Assembly: GCF_008725655.1 (NCBI RefSeq)
Contig: NZ_VYXP01000010.1
Span: forward strand, 1 to 64,000
Origin: Marinihelvus fidelis
GTDB lineage: Bacteria; Pseudomonadota; Gammaproteobacteria; Xanthomonadales; SZUA-36
DNA: 64,000 bases
Direction of reading: 5' to 3'
In this document: positions 17,727-27,600 of the stretch, piece after piece
Layout of the letters: each line of letters starts with the position of its first letter
Position numbering within the stretch: position 1 is the stretch's first letter
Notes under the pieces: model-generated
What the model saw: only the letters and a program-made list of their open reading frames with translations
Databases searched by the model: none
Told to the model about the DNA's origin: nothing
Made by a program: the position numbers and the translations under genes

Positions 17727-18677
17727 GTGCGGTCCTTTGAGCCGACGGCAAGCACCCGCGCGTTGCGCGCACGGGCGGACGTGCTGGCCACCATCCGCGA
17801 CTTCTTCGCCCGTCGCCATGTCATGGAAGTGGAGACCCCGGTGCTGTCGGCAGCCGGTAATTCCGACCCGGGAATCGAACAGCTGGCCGGCGGCGATCGC
17901 TGGCTGCGCACCTCGCCCGAGTACGCGATGAAACGCCTGCTGGCGGCGGGCAGTGGCGATATCTATGAACTGGGCCGGGTCTTTCGCGCCGGCGAGGCCG
18001 GCCGCCGTCACAATCCCGAATTCACACTACTGGAGTGGTACCGGCTGGGTTGGCCACTGTCCCGCCTGATGGACGAGACGGCCACGCTGGTGAATGCCTG
18101 CGGCGCCTGCTTCGACCGGCAATGGCGGGTCAACACGCTTGAGTACGGCGACTGGTTGCACGAAACGACCGGCATCGACCCGCATCGTGATGATGTCACC
18201 CGCCTGCGTACGGCGGTGCGTGATCACGGCATCCACTTCGACGGGCTGGCGCAATGTGACCGCGATACCTGCCTGGACCTGCTGGTCAGCCACGTCGCCG
18301 AGGCCGCGCTGCCCACCGATGCCATGACCCTGGTCCACGGCTACCCGGCCAGCCAGGCCGCGCTGGCACGGCTGGATGGCGGCGACCCGCCGGTGGCCCT
18401 GCGATTCGAGCTGTACCTGGGCCAGGTGGAACTCGCCAACGGCTATGATGAACTGACCGACGCCGCGGAGCAGCGCTTCCGTTTCGAGTCGGAGAACCGC
18501 AAGCGCCAGGCCGACGGGCAGCCCATCCGTCCCCTGGACGAGCGCCTGCTGGCGGCGCTGGCATCGGGCCTGCCGGCCTGTAGCGGCGTGGCCCTGGGTG
18601 TCGATCGCCTGCTGATGGCCTGCCTGGACGCCGAGGCCATCGACCAGGTCATCGCCTTTCCCGCCCCCATCGCCTGA
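17727..18677 (+). CDS. epmA: Elongation factor P--(R)-beta-lysine ligase EpmA
   Basis: Class II lysyl-tRNA-synthetase-like enzyme lacking the anticodon domain; it attaches beta-lysine to elongation factor P. The 316-residue protein matches the usual length and shows motif 2 (VFRAGEAGRRHNPEFTLLEWYR) and motif 3 (ALGVDRLLMACL). The GTG start lies three bases behind the ppx stop, so the gene is probably co-transcribed even though the function is not phosphate-related. EpmB and EF-P are not in the window. Confidence 0.93.
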   Translation: MRSFEPTASTRALRARADVLATIRDFFARRHVMEVETPVLSAAGNSDPGIEQLAGGDRWLRTSPEYAMKRLLAAGSGDIYELGRVFRAGEAGRRHNPEFTLLEWYRLGWPLSRLMDETATLVNACGACFDRQWRVNTLEYGDWLHETTGIDPHRDDVTRLRTAVRDHGIHFDGLAQCDRDTCLDLLVSHVAEAALPTDAMTLVHGYPASQAALARLDGGDPPVALRFELYLGQVELANGYDELTDAAEQRFRFESENRKRQADGQPIRPLDERLLAALASGLPACSGVALGVDRLLMACLDAEAIDQVIAFPAPIA

Positions 18678-18698
18678 ACACCGCGATACCGGGGGGTA

Positions 18699-19730
18699 TC
18701 AGTAAGTCCAACCCACCGATGACGTCAGGCCATAGTCCGTGGTCTCGGCGTCCTGCGACAGCGGATCACTGTCGTAGTTGAGGTAAGCCTGCATCGACCA
18801 GTACAGGTCACTGACGATCTCGAGCTTGAACGTCGAGGTGAAATCGGCGCGCCAGCGACCGAAGTCGGTCAGGCTGGGATAGACCAGCAATTGCGTGTCC
18901 CAGGAGCGCTTGGGGTGGGCATAGCGGAAATAACGATGGCGCAAGCCGCCGACGGCCTCGACACTGAGCTCGGACTCGGCGTCCTTCGGGTTCTCCTGTG
19001 ACACCACCAGGCCGGCCTGGCCGGTAAACCAGGTACGGTTGGTCTTGGTGAAATACTGGCCAATGGCCCCACCCGCGTAGATACGCAGGTCAACGCCCAG
19101 GGCCTCGTTGCTTTCCAGGCCGGCCATGTAAGTCCGAAACCGCAGGCTGGGCAGGAAATACTGGTAGGCGACGGTCAGCGACTGCTTGGTCTGCTCGTCG
19201 ACATCGTCACTGCCCTGGCGGGTGACATAGGAACTGCCGTTCGCTTCCAGCAACCGGTTCTCGGTCAGGTAGCTGAAACTGCCGGCGAAATTCAGGTTGG
19301 TGATCTCGGTCGACTTGGCGTAGTCGATGCCCGCGGACAGGTCGATGTTCATCTTGTCCCAAACGGTCGCCTCCACCGGCCATGCGGCCACGACCTCCGA
19401 GGGCTGCAGCTCCAGCGTGCCATTGGCCGTCACCAGGGAAATACCCTCACCCTCTTCCGGCTTCTGCATCCGCCCCAGGTAACGCTCACCCGTGGTGGTC
19501 TCCACGGTCTGGTACTTGCTGCTGATGATGTCGTCGATAAAGCGCCACTCGATATAGACCGTGCCCATGGTATCGGTCTTGAACTCGAGCTGGCCGGCCT
19601 CCAGGCTCTTGATTTCACCAGTAATCTTGTCGCCATTACTGAGAATGACCACATCGGTCTTGTCGGCAATCGCCGCTACCGGACCAACCAGCAGCAGCAC
19701 CAGGCAAAACAACTGAGCGAGGCGCAACAT
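18699..19730 (-). CDS. DUF481 outer-membrane protein
   Basis: Exported protein of 343 residues. The start is taken at the signal peptide MLRLAQLFCLVLLLVGPVAA; a longer in-frame version lacks support. The first 100 residues (VVILSNGDKITGEIKSLEAG) form a small beta domain, and the rest is an alternating pattern typical of a barrel ending in WTY, as in the DUF481/YdiY family. Function unknown. The gene is convergent with epmA, and a short GATACC/GGTATC hairpin lies over its stop codon. Confidence 0.85.
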   Translation of the reverse strand: MLRLAQLFCLVLLLVGPVAAIADKTDVVILSNGDKITGEIKSLEAGQLEFKTDTMGTVYIEWRFIDDIISSKYQTVETTTGERYLGRMQKPEEGEGISLVTANGTLELQPSEVVAAWPVEATVWDKMNIDLSAGIDYAKSTEITNLNFAGSFSYLTENRLLEANGSSYVTRQGSDDVDEQTKQSLTVAYQYFLPSLRFRTYMAGLESNEALGVDLRIYAGGAIGQYFTKTNRTWFTGQAGLVVSQENPKDAESELSVEAVGGLRHRYFRYAHPKRSWDTQLLVYPSLTDFGRWRADFTSTFKLEIVSDLYWSMQAYLNYDSDPLSQDAETTDYGLTSSVGWTY

Positions 19731-19806
19731 GGGACTTTCACCAGCAAACAAAAGGGACCATTGATGATAACGCGCCTTGGCAAACAGTTCTGCTTCGCGC
19801 GCGCCC

Positions 19807-21129
19807 TCAACCCGCCAGCGGCAGGTGAACACCCATTTCCAGGCCGCCCTGCTCGCGATTGCATGCCTGCAGCTGCCCCTCGTGCCGCCGGACGGCGGCG
19901 GCGGCAATCGCCAGTCCCAGGCCATGACCGCCGCTGTGGCGGTCGCGCGCTTCCTGGACGCGATAGAACGGGTCGAAGATGCGCGCTAACTGCTCCGGCG
20001 GCACACCCGGCCCGTCGTCGGCGACGATGACGTCCACCCCACCGCGGCCGTCCAGCCGCGCAGCGACCGTGACACTGCCGCGCTCACCGGTATGCCGTAT
20101 GGCATTGCGAAGCAGGTTTTCAAACGCACGCCAGAGCAGTTCGCGGTTGGCGTCAACGGGTAGTTCACCGGGCAGGTCCAGGCTGATGGCCCGTCGATCA
20201 TCGGGAATTTCGTAGCCAACCACGTCCACCAGGTCGGACAGCAGCTCGCCCAGGTCGAACCTCGACCGTTCCAGCGGCACGGCGCCGGATGATTCGCGCA
20301 GCAGGTCGAGCACCTGGTCCACCAGTTGCTCCAGGCGGTCGCCCTCCAGCTCGATGCGGTCGAGTTCGGCCAGCGCCGGCTGGCCATCCCGCCCGCGCGC
20401 CAGCTCCAGCGCGACCCGCAGCCGCGCAAGCGGAGAGCGGAGCTCGTGACTGACATCGCGCAGCAACCGGTGATTGGCGGCCTGCAGCCGCTCCAGGCGC
20501 ATGGCCATGTCATCGAAATCACGGGCCAGGAGCCCGAATTCATCACGGCGGTCGACCAGTGGCGCACCCACGCGCGCGCTCAGGTCGCCGGTCGCCAGCT
20601 GCCGGCTGGCCCGACCCAGTGATTCCAGAGGCCGCGCCAGGTAACGCGCCAGGAAAAAACTCACGATGGCGGCAATCACCGCCGCCAGCAGCAACCGGTG
20701 CACCACGCCACGAACGCCGGGCTCCAGCAGGCTCAGCGGCGGTGGACGGCGCAGGATCACCAGCTCGTAGCGGCCGCCGTCTGGCGCGCGCAGCGTCTCG
20801 CGCTGCTGGTGCAGACGGCCACCATCGAAGCGGTCGCGCGGCCGGTCACGGCCCAGCACTTCCCGGCCATCCTCGTCGAAAAGGTAAACCTGCCGGCGCA
20901 TGCCCCGTGGCAATCCGGCGATGGCGTCACGGGCGGCCGGCTCGCCACCGCGGCGCAGCGTCATCGACACCAGGTGGGCGGCCTTGTGGGCACCGCGGTC
21001 CCTGTCTTCGAGCTGGGGGTCCTGGAGCACCTGGCGTGCCAGGTGCAGGTTGACCATGGCGCTGACCGCGGCAAAGCCCATGATGCTCAGCCACAGCGCC
21101 AGGAACAGCTTCCAGAACAGCCGTGGCAT
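19807..21129 (-). CDS. cpxA: CpxA-like envelope-stress sensor kinase
   Basis: Membrane histidine kinase of 440 residues. Transmembrane helices near 8-27 and 142-163 bracket a periplasmic domain of about 115 residues. A HAMP domain follows (LARPLESLGRASRQL), then the H-box LRDVSHELRSPLARLR with H228, and the ATPase domain with NLLRNAIRHT and GHGLGLAIA. The CpxA name rests on the H-box style, the CpxR partner and the cpxP/spy-like neighbour; an RstB-type assignment is possible. Start overlaps the cpxR stop by one base. Confidence 0.8.
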   Translation of the reverse strand: MPRLFWKLFLALWLSIMGFAAVSAMVNLHLARQVLQDPQLEDRDRGAHKAAHLVSMTLRRGGEPAARDAIAGLPRGMRRQVYLFDEDGREVLGRDRPRDRFDGGRLHQQRETLRAPDGGRYELVILRRPPPLSLLEPGVRGVVHRLLLAAVIAAIVSFFLARYLARPLESLGRASRQLATGDLSARVGAPLVDRRDEFGLLARDFDDMAMRLERLQAANHRLLRDVSHELRSPLARLRVALELARGRDGQPALAELDRIELEGDRLEQLVDQVLDLLRESSGAVPLERSRFDLGELLSDLVDVVGYEIPDDRRAISLDLPGELPVDANRELLWRAFENLLRNAIRHTGERGSVTVAARLDGRGGVDVIVADDGPGVPPEQLARIFDPFYRVQEARDRHSGGHGLGLAIAAAAVRRHEGQLQACNREQGGLEMGVHLPLAG

Positions 21130-21821
21130 CAGCCGGCCCCGTCCGCGGCCAGCACGTACTGGTAGCCAATCCCGCGCACCGTCTGGATGCGCTCGCGGCC
21201 ATCGGCCAGCGGGCCCAGCTTGCGGCGCAGGTTGCTCATGTGCATGTCGATGCTGCGATCGAAACGGACCGGCTCGCGCCCCAGCGCCGCCAGGTAGAGA
21301 TCACGCTTGTCGACCACCTGCCCCACGCGCGAAAGCAGCGCCTGCGCCAGGCTGAACTCAGTGCTGGTCAGGGCCACGGGCTGGCCGTCGACGCGCAGCT
21401 CACGGCTGGACGGGCGCAACTCCACGTCATCGGCGCGAAGCACCTCGGCCATCATGCCGCCCGCCCGGCGCAACACGGCCCGCAGGCGGGCGACCAGCTC
21501 GCGTGGATTGCAGGGCTTGGGCAGGTAGTCGTCAGCGCCCAGTTCCAGGCCCAGGATGCGGTCCAGGTCTTCGCCGCGTGCAGTCAGCATCACCACCGGC
21601 AGCGCCGAGTCCCGCCGCAGCGCCTTCAGCACCTCCAGGCCACTCTGGCCCGGCATCATGATGTCCAGCACCATGGCGTCGACCCCGGGCGCCCTCGCGG
21701 CGTCCAGCGCCGCCTGGCCATCATGGGCCATGCGCACGTCGAAACCCTCCTGGCGCAAATACTCGCCCAGCAGCTCGACCAGCTCTTCGTCGTCATCGGC
21801 AATGAGGATGGTTTCTGCCAC
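21129..21821 (-). CDS. cpxR: CpxR-like response regulator
   Basis: OmpR-class regulator of 230 residues with D9-D11, phosphoacceptor D53 (VLDIMMPG), the lysine in LPKPCNPRE, and a winged helix ending RTIRGIGYQY-like (TVRGIGYQYVLA). Translation starts at a GTG. It is divergent from the cpxP/spy-like gene, and the shared region holds a GTAAA-N5-GTAAA site, the known CpxR consensus, which supports the assignment and suggests autoregulation. Confidence 0.85.
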   Translation of the reverse strand: MAETILIADDDEELVELLGEYLRQEGFDVRMAHDGQAALDAARAPGVDAMVLDIMMPGQSGLEVLKALRRDSALPVVMLTARGEDLDRILGLELGADDYLPKPCNPRELVARLRAVLRRAGGMMAEVLRADDVELRPSSRELRVDGQPVALTSTEFSLAQALLSRVGQVVDKRDLYLAALGREPVRFDRSIDMHMSNLRRKLGPLADGRERIQTVRGIGYQYVLAADGAG

Positions 21822-21913
21822 TGTCGCTCAGCATTCCAGGAGGCGGTTCATGCAGCGATTCTAATCAAAGCCGGCCTTGATGGCCCGCTCACCAGGGCGC
21901 CCGCACACCCTTC

Positions 21914-21928
21914 TTTACACGCTTTTAC
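21914..21928 (-). promoter_or_regulatory. CpxR-type binding site (GTAAA-N5-GTAAA)
   Basis: On the minus strand the sequence is GTAAA, AGCGT, GTAAA, an exact match to the CpxR consensus. It lies 93 bases upstream of cpxR and about 100 bases upstream of the cpxP/spy-like gene, positioned to serve both. Confidence 0.88.
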
Positions 21929-22031
21929 ACGCGCGAGAGGTAATCCGACACCCCGCTGGTGTCCTATATGTCGTGAGTGATGCGGACGGCCACCCGGGCC
22001 CCGCCACCGCGATAACCACAGGAGCTATGAC

Positions 22032-22523
22032 ATGACATTTTCACTGAAACGCACCACCCTGGCATCCACCGCGGCCGCCCTGGCGCTGATGGCCGGCACG
22101 GCCGTCGCCGGACCCGGCCACGACCATGACCGCGGCCACCGCGGCGCACCGCCGGACATGTCCGCGATGATGCTGCGCCACCTGGGCCACCAGGTGAAGT
22201 CCCTGGACCTGGACGATTCCCAGGAAGCCGCCATCAAGGCGATCTTCGAGTCCAGCAAGGCCGACCTGGAAGCCAACAAGCTGGCCGCGAAAGATAACCG
22301 CAAGGCCCTGCACGAGCTGCTGATGGCCGATACCCTGGATGAAGGCGCCCTGGCCACGCTGGCCCGCGCCGAAGGTGAACTGGTGGCCGAGCGCATCGTC
22401 ATCGCCGCCACCACCGCCAGCCAGGTGAAGGCCAACCTGAGCAGCGACCAGCCCGCCGAACTGGAAGCCAACATCGACGAGCGCCGCGAGCGCTTCGCCT
22501 CCCGGGCGACGCGTAACGAGTGA
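22032..22523 (+). CDS. CpxP/Spy-like periplasmic protein
   Basis: Exported helical protein of 163 residues with a signal peptide ending AGTAVAG, a histidine-rich stretch (GPGHDHDRGHRG) that might bind metal, and a degenerate LTxxQ-type motif (LDLDDSQEAAIKAI). The CpxP/Spy group are periplasmic chaperones or Cpx feedback inhibitors. Divergence from cpxRA with a CpxR box between them mirrors the E. coli cpxP-cpxRA locus. The last residues (ATRNE) and the TGA stop are encoded by heptad array A4, so the original C-terminus has been altered. Confidence 0.85.
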   Translation: MTFSLKRTTLASTAAALALMAGTAVAGPGHDHDRGHRGAPPDMSAMMLRHLGHQVKSLDLDDSQEAAIKAIFESSKADLEANKLAAKDNRKALHELLMADTLDEGALATLARAEGELVAERIVIAATTASQVKANLSSDQPAELEANIDERRERFASRATRNE

Positions 22524-22561
22524 CGCGTAACGGGTGACGCGTGACGCGTGACGCGTGACGC
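22506..22561 (+). repeat. Heptad repeat array A4 (8 units)
   Basis: Units GCGACGC, GTAACGA, GTGACGC, GTAACGG and four GTGACGC. The third unit provides the TGA stop of the cpxP/spy-like gene, two units into the array. It faces A5 across a 97-base spacer. Confidence 0.92.
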
Positions 22562-22658
22562 GAAGGCTGCAGGGTGCCTGCAAGGTCACATCAAGAACCC
22601 GACCTTGCCCACCCGCCACAATCACGCCACGGTCACGCGCGACCTCTCAACTGGCACC

Positions 22659-22707
22659 GCGTTACGCGTCACGCGTCACGCGTAACCTGTGAAGCGTCAC
22701 GCGTAAC
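22659..22707 (-). repeat. Heptad repeat array A5 (7 units)
   Basis: Units GCGTTAC, GCGTCAC, GCGTCAC, GCGTAAC, CTGTGAA, GCGTCAC, GCGTAAC on the + strand, opposite in sense to A4. It directly abuts the terminator at 22709-22742. The spacer between A4 and A5 (22562-22658) shows no gene. Confidence 0.9.
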
Positions 22708-22708
22708 C

Positions 22709-22742
22709 AAAAAAAAGGGCCGGAAAATCCGGCCCTTTTTTT
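22709..22742. terminator. Bidirectional intrinsic terminator
   Basis: A perfect 8-bp stem (GGGCCGGA/TCCGGCCC, 3-base loop) flanked by an A-run on the left and a T-run on the right, so it can end transcription in both directions. It serves the leftward beta-helix gene ending at 22764 and any readthrough from the cpxP/spy-like gene. Confidence 0.95.
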
Positions 22743-22763
22743 GTACCGCTTTGAGTTCAGCGA

Positions 22764-24494
22764 TTATTCGCCACCGGTCACCTGGTGGGTCCAGCCAACG
22801 GTCCAGTCGCTGGAGCCGTCGAAGCCACCACGGTAGGACGTGGCGTCGATGAACTGGTTGCTGGTGTCAGCCACACCGCCGGAGAGGGCCGGTGAGCCCG
22901 GCATCGGCAGGTAGATGTTCAGCATCGGGTCAACGGCTTCGTTGCCGGTGAACTCGCTGGAGCCGAAGTAATCAGCCACTGAGAACGGTGCGGCGTCGTC
23001 GTCGACGAAGTCCACGTCACAGTCGATGATCACACCGTTGAAGGCGCTGACGTCGGCGTTCGGAGCAGCCGGGGTGCCAGCGGCGTTGTACGTGGCCGGG
23101 GCGTCGTCCCACTCGATGCAGCCGGTCGGGAAACCGGAAACGATGGTGTTGAAGATACGACCACCGGAACCGTCCTTGAACAGGATGCCGGAGTCACCGT
23201 TGCCGTTACCCAGGAAGGTGTAGTTGGCGACGGTCGGGGTGGCACGCGGATCAGCGTCAAACGAATCCGGGTTGCTGGCACCTTCGATACCGAAGTCTTC
23301 GCCGAAACCTTCGCCGTGGATGACCAGGCCGTACTGCAGGTTGCCGCTGTAGCCCAGGTCCCAGTCCACCGCGTCATCACCACCCTCGGTGACGACCATG
23401 TACTTGACGTTAACGGTGCCGCCGAAGAACTCGACGCCGTCATCCTGGCCACGGTAGGCCTGCAGGTGATGCACGGTGGTGCCGCTGCCGACGCCCTGGA
23501 AGGTGAAGGAGTTCACCTCGGCGTTGGGCTGGAACTCGATGCCCGCGTAACGCACCTGGAAGTAGCTGATTTCACCGCTGGAATCGAACGGGTCATCGCC
23601 ACCGAAAGACTGGGTCTGGTCGAACTCGGACGCACACGGTGCGGCGTTGCACGGCGCGTTACCGGACACCACCAGGCCACCCAGGTCACCCGGGTTCGGC
23701 GTGGTGCCAGCGATAAAACCGTCGTTCGGGCTGGTCAGCACGATCGGGGCCGTCGGCGTACCGTTGGCGAAGATCTTCGAACCCGGGCTGACGTACAGGT
23801 AGTCCGTCGTCTGGCCGGCGCCGATGATCGTGGTGCCCGGCTCGATGGTGATCGTGCCCGGGTTTTCGTTGTAGTCACCGATACGCACCAGGCCGTCCAG
23901 CACCCAGGTGGTGTCGTTGGTCAGCACGATGTCTTCGTTGTAGACACCGGTCAGCGTGCAAGCGCGCGGAATGACACCGAAGTCACTGGCGAAATCGGGG
24001 CAGCCCTCGAACTCGGTCTTGTAGGCGCACTGCTTGTTGGCGCCGGCCACCGGCTGCAGGGCGCCCAGGTCCATGTCGGCGAAACCGGAGTCTTCGCTCA
24101 TGTCCAGGTTGAAGCTGATGCTGTTGCACGAGTTGATCGTGACCGTCGCCGTACCCACCGGGGCGCCACCGACCAGGCTGGCCGGAACCGGACCCTCGAA
24201 GGCCAGGACGGGGACTTCGGCATTCTCGAACTGGTTCTCGAGGAAGTTACCGGTGATGATCAGCCAGGTCGGTGCGCCGGCCTCATCGTAGGTGTACAGC
24301 GCGCCGTAGAAGTTGTGCATGCCGTTGCCGAGCGGGGTGATCGTGGTGACGACACCTTCGCCATCTGCTGCCGGGTTGTAGTAGGCATTGTTGAACGACT
24401 CGCTCAGCTTGACCGCCGCGGACGCGTCGCCGGCGTAGATCGCGCCAGCTGCCACGCACAGCGGGGCAAGGTAACGTACAGAAGAAATGTTCAC
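22764..24494 (-). CDS. Secreted protein with N-terminal all-beta module and right-handed beta-helix-like domain
   Basis: Exported protein of 576 residues with a signal peptide of about 26 residues (ending DASA). Residues 30-165 (YYNPAADGEGVVTTITPLG, YTYDEAGAPTWLIITGNF, CNSISFNLDMS) resemble a small all-beta module common in secreted gammaproteobacterial proteins. From about 190 the chain has short regularly spaced strands (TWVLDGLVRIGDYN, IEPGTTIIGAG, GSKIFANGTPTAPIVLTS) typical of a right-handed beta-helix. It follows the TonB-dependent receptor gene by 133 bases in the same direction, so a role in handling the same substrate at the cell surface is plausible. Function unknown. Confidence 0.7.
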   Translation of the reverse strand: MNISSVRYLAPLCVAAGAIYAGDASAAVKLSESFNNAYYNPAADGEGVVTTITPLGNGMHNFYGALYTYDEAGAPTWLIITGNFLENQFENAEVPVLAFEGPVPASLVGGAPVGTATVTINSCNSISFNLDMSEDSGFADMDLGALQPVAGANKQCAYKTEFEGCPDFASDFGVIPRACTLTGVYNEDIVLTNDTTWVLDGLVRIGDYNENPGTITIEPGTTIIGAGQTTDYLYVSPGSKIFANGTPTAPIVLTSPNDGFIAGTTPNPGDLGGLVVSGNAPCNAAPCASEFDQTQSFGGDDPFDSSGEISYFQVRYAGIEFQPNAEVNSFTFQGVGSGTTVHHLQAYRGQDDGVEFFGGTVNVKYMVVTEGGDDAVDWDLGYSGNLQYGLVIHGEGFGEDFGIEGASNPDSFDADPRATPTVANYTFLGNGNGDSGILFKDGSGGRIFNTIVSGFPTGCIEWDDAPATYNAAGTPAAPNADVSAFNGVIIDCDVDFVDDDAAPFSVADYFGSSEFTGNEAVDPMLNIYLPMPGSPALSGGVADTSNQFIDATSYRGGFDGSSDWTVGWTHQVTGGE

Positions 24495-24627
24495 TCTGAC
24501 TCCCTCCAGGGATTAATTTATGACTTGAGTAAGGACATGGCCGTCTGCCGGGACATGCGACCTGCTACGTTACCGATGGTTTGTGACAGTAATGTTTCCC
24601 GGAGACGGGAAATCGTCATATTCAGAG

Positions 24628-27600
24628 TCAGAAGCTCCATTCCAGGCCGACGCTGATGTCCACGCCACGCTTGTAGTAGCGGGTGATCTCGTCGCCCTGG
24701 GTGAACTCGACGCCCGGGTCGAGCAGGTTCTTCAGCTTCAGGCTCAGGCGCCAGTCGTCGCCAAAACGACGCTTGTAGACGAAATCCAGCTGCGGATACG
24801 GCTCTTCGTAGATGTCGGGCTGGCCCAGCACACCCGCCTGGGTGATGCGTGCGCCAAACTCGTTGTACAGCAGCGTCCACTCGGTCGGGCTTTCGGGGTT
24901 GTAGTAGCCCAGGCTGAGGTTGAACACCCACGGTGACTGGCCCTGCAACGGTCGGTCGGGGTTGGTCTGCGTGGTGGTGCTGGTGTCGATCTCCACGCTG
25001 GACTCGATCCAGGCATAGTTGACCGAGAACTGGTAGTTGTCCCAGTCGAACGGGCCAATAAAGCCCCAGTCGAGTTCTTCCAGCCAGTTCAGCCAGCCGA
25101 CCTTGCCGATCCACTCCAGGGTCTGCGAGTAGTCGAACTCCACGCCCGACAGTTCGGCGCCCAGTGCGTTCTGCAGGGTGATGATCTTGGCCGAGCCGCC
25201 CGACGAGAAGGTTTTTTCGATCGGGTTGGTGAAGTCCTTGTAGAACGCGGCCACGGAAAAGCTCTCGCTGGGCGAGAAGTAGTATTCCCAGCGCAGGTCG
25301 TAGTTCTTCAGCTGCGCGGTCACCAGGTCCGGGTTACCCACGGTAATGATGTCCAGCAACGGGTCCAGGTACGGCGCCGGCGCCATTTCACGGAAGTCCG
25401 GACGGTTCACGGACTCGGCGTACACGGCGCGGAACTGCGCGGCATCGCTGTAGGCCCAGGTCGCGGCCACGGACGGCAGCATGTCCTTCTGCTCGATGGT
25501 GCCGATCACCGGCGGCGCGTCGGGGTTGGCCAGGTTGGCGGTGACCACTTCCTGGTAGTTGTCTTCCTCGCGCAGGCCGGCGGTCAGGCGGAACTGCTCG
25601 TCGAACAACATGACGTCCAGGTTCAGGAACATCGCTTCCAGCGTCTGCGTGGCCGTGTAGGTATCGGTCGCGCGCGTGGATTCCCTGAGCTGCAGGATTG
25701 ACGGCTCGATGTAGTCCGGCGTGTACAGCTCCCAGTACTCCAGGTTCCTGAGATCGTTGGGAATCCGGCCCTGGAACGAGAAGGTACGGATGCTGGCGAA
25801 ACGGTCACGCTCCAGGTCGCTGACGCCAGCGGTCAGCGCCAGGCGATGGCGGCCGAAGGTAAACGGCAGTGTGCTGTCGACGGTAAAGTGGTCCAGGTTG
25901 TCTTCCAGCTCCGACCAGGTCTGCGAATTGCTGTCCGAGCGGGTGGAAACGATGTAGATGCCATCCTCGTCATCGTCGTCGCGACGGCTCTTGCGGGTGT
26001 TGGGCTCATCGCGCATGGCCGTGGCGTCGGTGTACTGCCAGTCCAGCGTCCACTCGGGCAGCGGCAGCGCGTGCGAACCCAGCAACTGGTAGGACAGCAG
26101 CTCGTTCTCGATCCAGATGAACTCCGTGCGGCGCAGGACCTGGCTGTCCTGCTCGCCGTCGGTCACCTTGGTCTCGTCCGCGGCCTGGCGCAGCAGCATG
26201 GCGTTGAAGCTCAGCTTCTGGTTGCTGGCGAGTTCCAGGCCGGTGTTGGCGAACAGGCCGGTGTCGATGTAGTTGATGGTGCGGTCGACGACCGTGTCAT
26301 CCGCCTGCTGCAGGTCGCCCTCGGTACCGACGGCGCTGTAGGTGCGGCGCTCTTCTTCCACCTGGCCCCACTTGTTGTCGTACTTGAAGGCGGTCATGAA
26401 GCCCCAGCGATTGCCGTTGCCGAAACCCCAGGAATTGCCGAACGACCCGGACAGCCCCAGGTCCGCCGGGATGTCTTTTTCCAGCGGCTCGTAGCTGCTC
26501 TTGGCCGCCAGGTCTTCGCCGAAGACCTCGACCTCGTCCTGCTTAAAGCCGTCCGGGTTGGTGAACGAGAACGGCGTCAGGAACGTGCCGTCGGCCAAAG
26601 CCTCGCGCATCGACTCGGGCGGCTCGCGGGTGCCGTCGTCGTAGCCCAGCCAGTCGTCGTCACCGCCTTCGTAGGTCAGGCCGGTTTCGCCCGTCGTGCC
26701 CTCGCGGTAGCCCACGCTGGCGCTCAGGTTCATTTGCAGCTCGGGCGGGTACGACACGGTGCGAAGTTGCACGGTACCGCCGCCGAAATCACCGGGCAGG
26801 TTGGCCGACGCAGTCTTTTGCACCACCACGGCCTCGATGACATCGGTGGGGAACAGCGTCAGCGGCACCACGCGCCGGGTCGGGTCCGGGCTGGGGATGA
26901 CGGCGTTGTTCAGCAACACGCTGGAATAGCGCTCACCCAGGCCGCGCACGTAGATGTACTGGCCGCCGACCAGGGTCAGGCCGGTCACGCGCTTGAGCGC
27001 GCCGGCGGCGTCGGAGTCGCCCGCGCGGGAAATCTGTTCGGAACTGAGCACGTCAGTCACGCCGTCAGATTCACGCCGCTCGGCCAGGACGGAGGCCAGG
27101 GAGCCGGCGATATAGGGTTCGATGACGACGAACTCCGGCAGCTCGGAACCGGCCGGGGTCAGTTCCAGCGCCAGTTCCTCGCGGTCGTTGGCGGGCACGG
27201 CAATGCCGTCGCGGGTCACCGTGTTGAAACTCGAATGCAGCACCGAAATCGAGTACTCGCCGGACGGCACTTCGACCTCGAAGTGGCCCTCGTCATCGGT
27301 GCGGATATCCCGCGACAGGCCGCTGATGAACACGCGCGCGCCGGCGATCGGCTCGCCGCCATCGGCGCTGACCAGGCGTCCGGCCAGGATGCCGGGCTCG
27401 CCGTCGGCCTGCTCGGCCACGCCGGTCTCCGCCGCACCGGCGGACACGCCCGCGGCCGAGGACTCGACATCCACCAGCGTGCTCAGGCCGCGGGTGATGT
27501 TGACGATCCACTGGCTGACTTCGTCTTCATTGGCCAGGACCTGCTGGTCCAGCACCACCAGGTCCTGGTCACGCAGTTCCAGCACGTGCAGGCCGGGCGG

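Noticed and set aside
24572-24589. PHO box ahead of the beta-helix gene
   Set aside because: Only one half-site (CTGTCAC) is good; the partner at the 11-bp spacing (CATCGGT) does not fit and no -10 is obvious.
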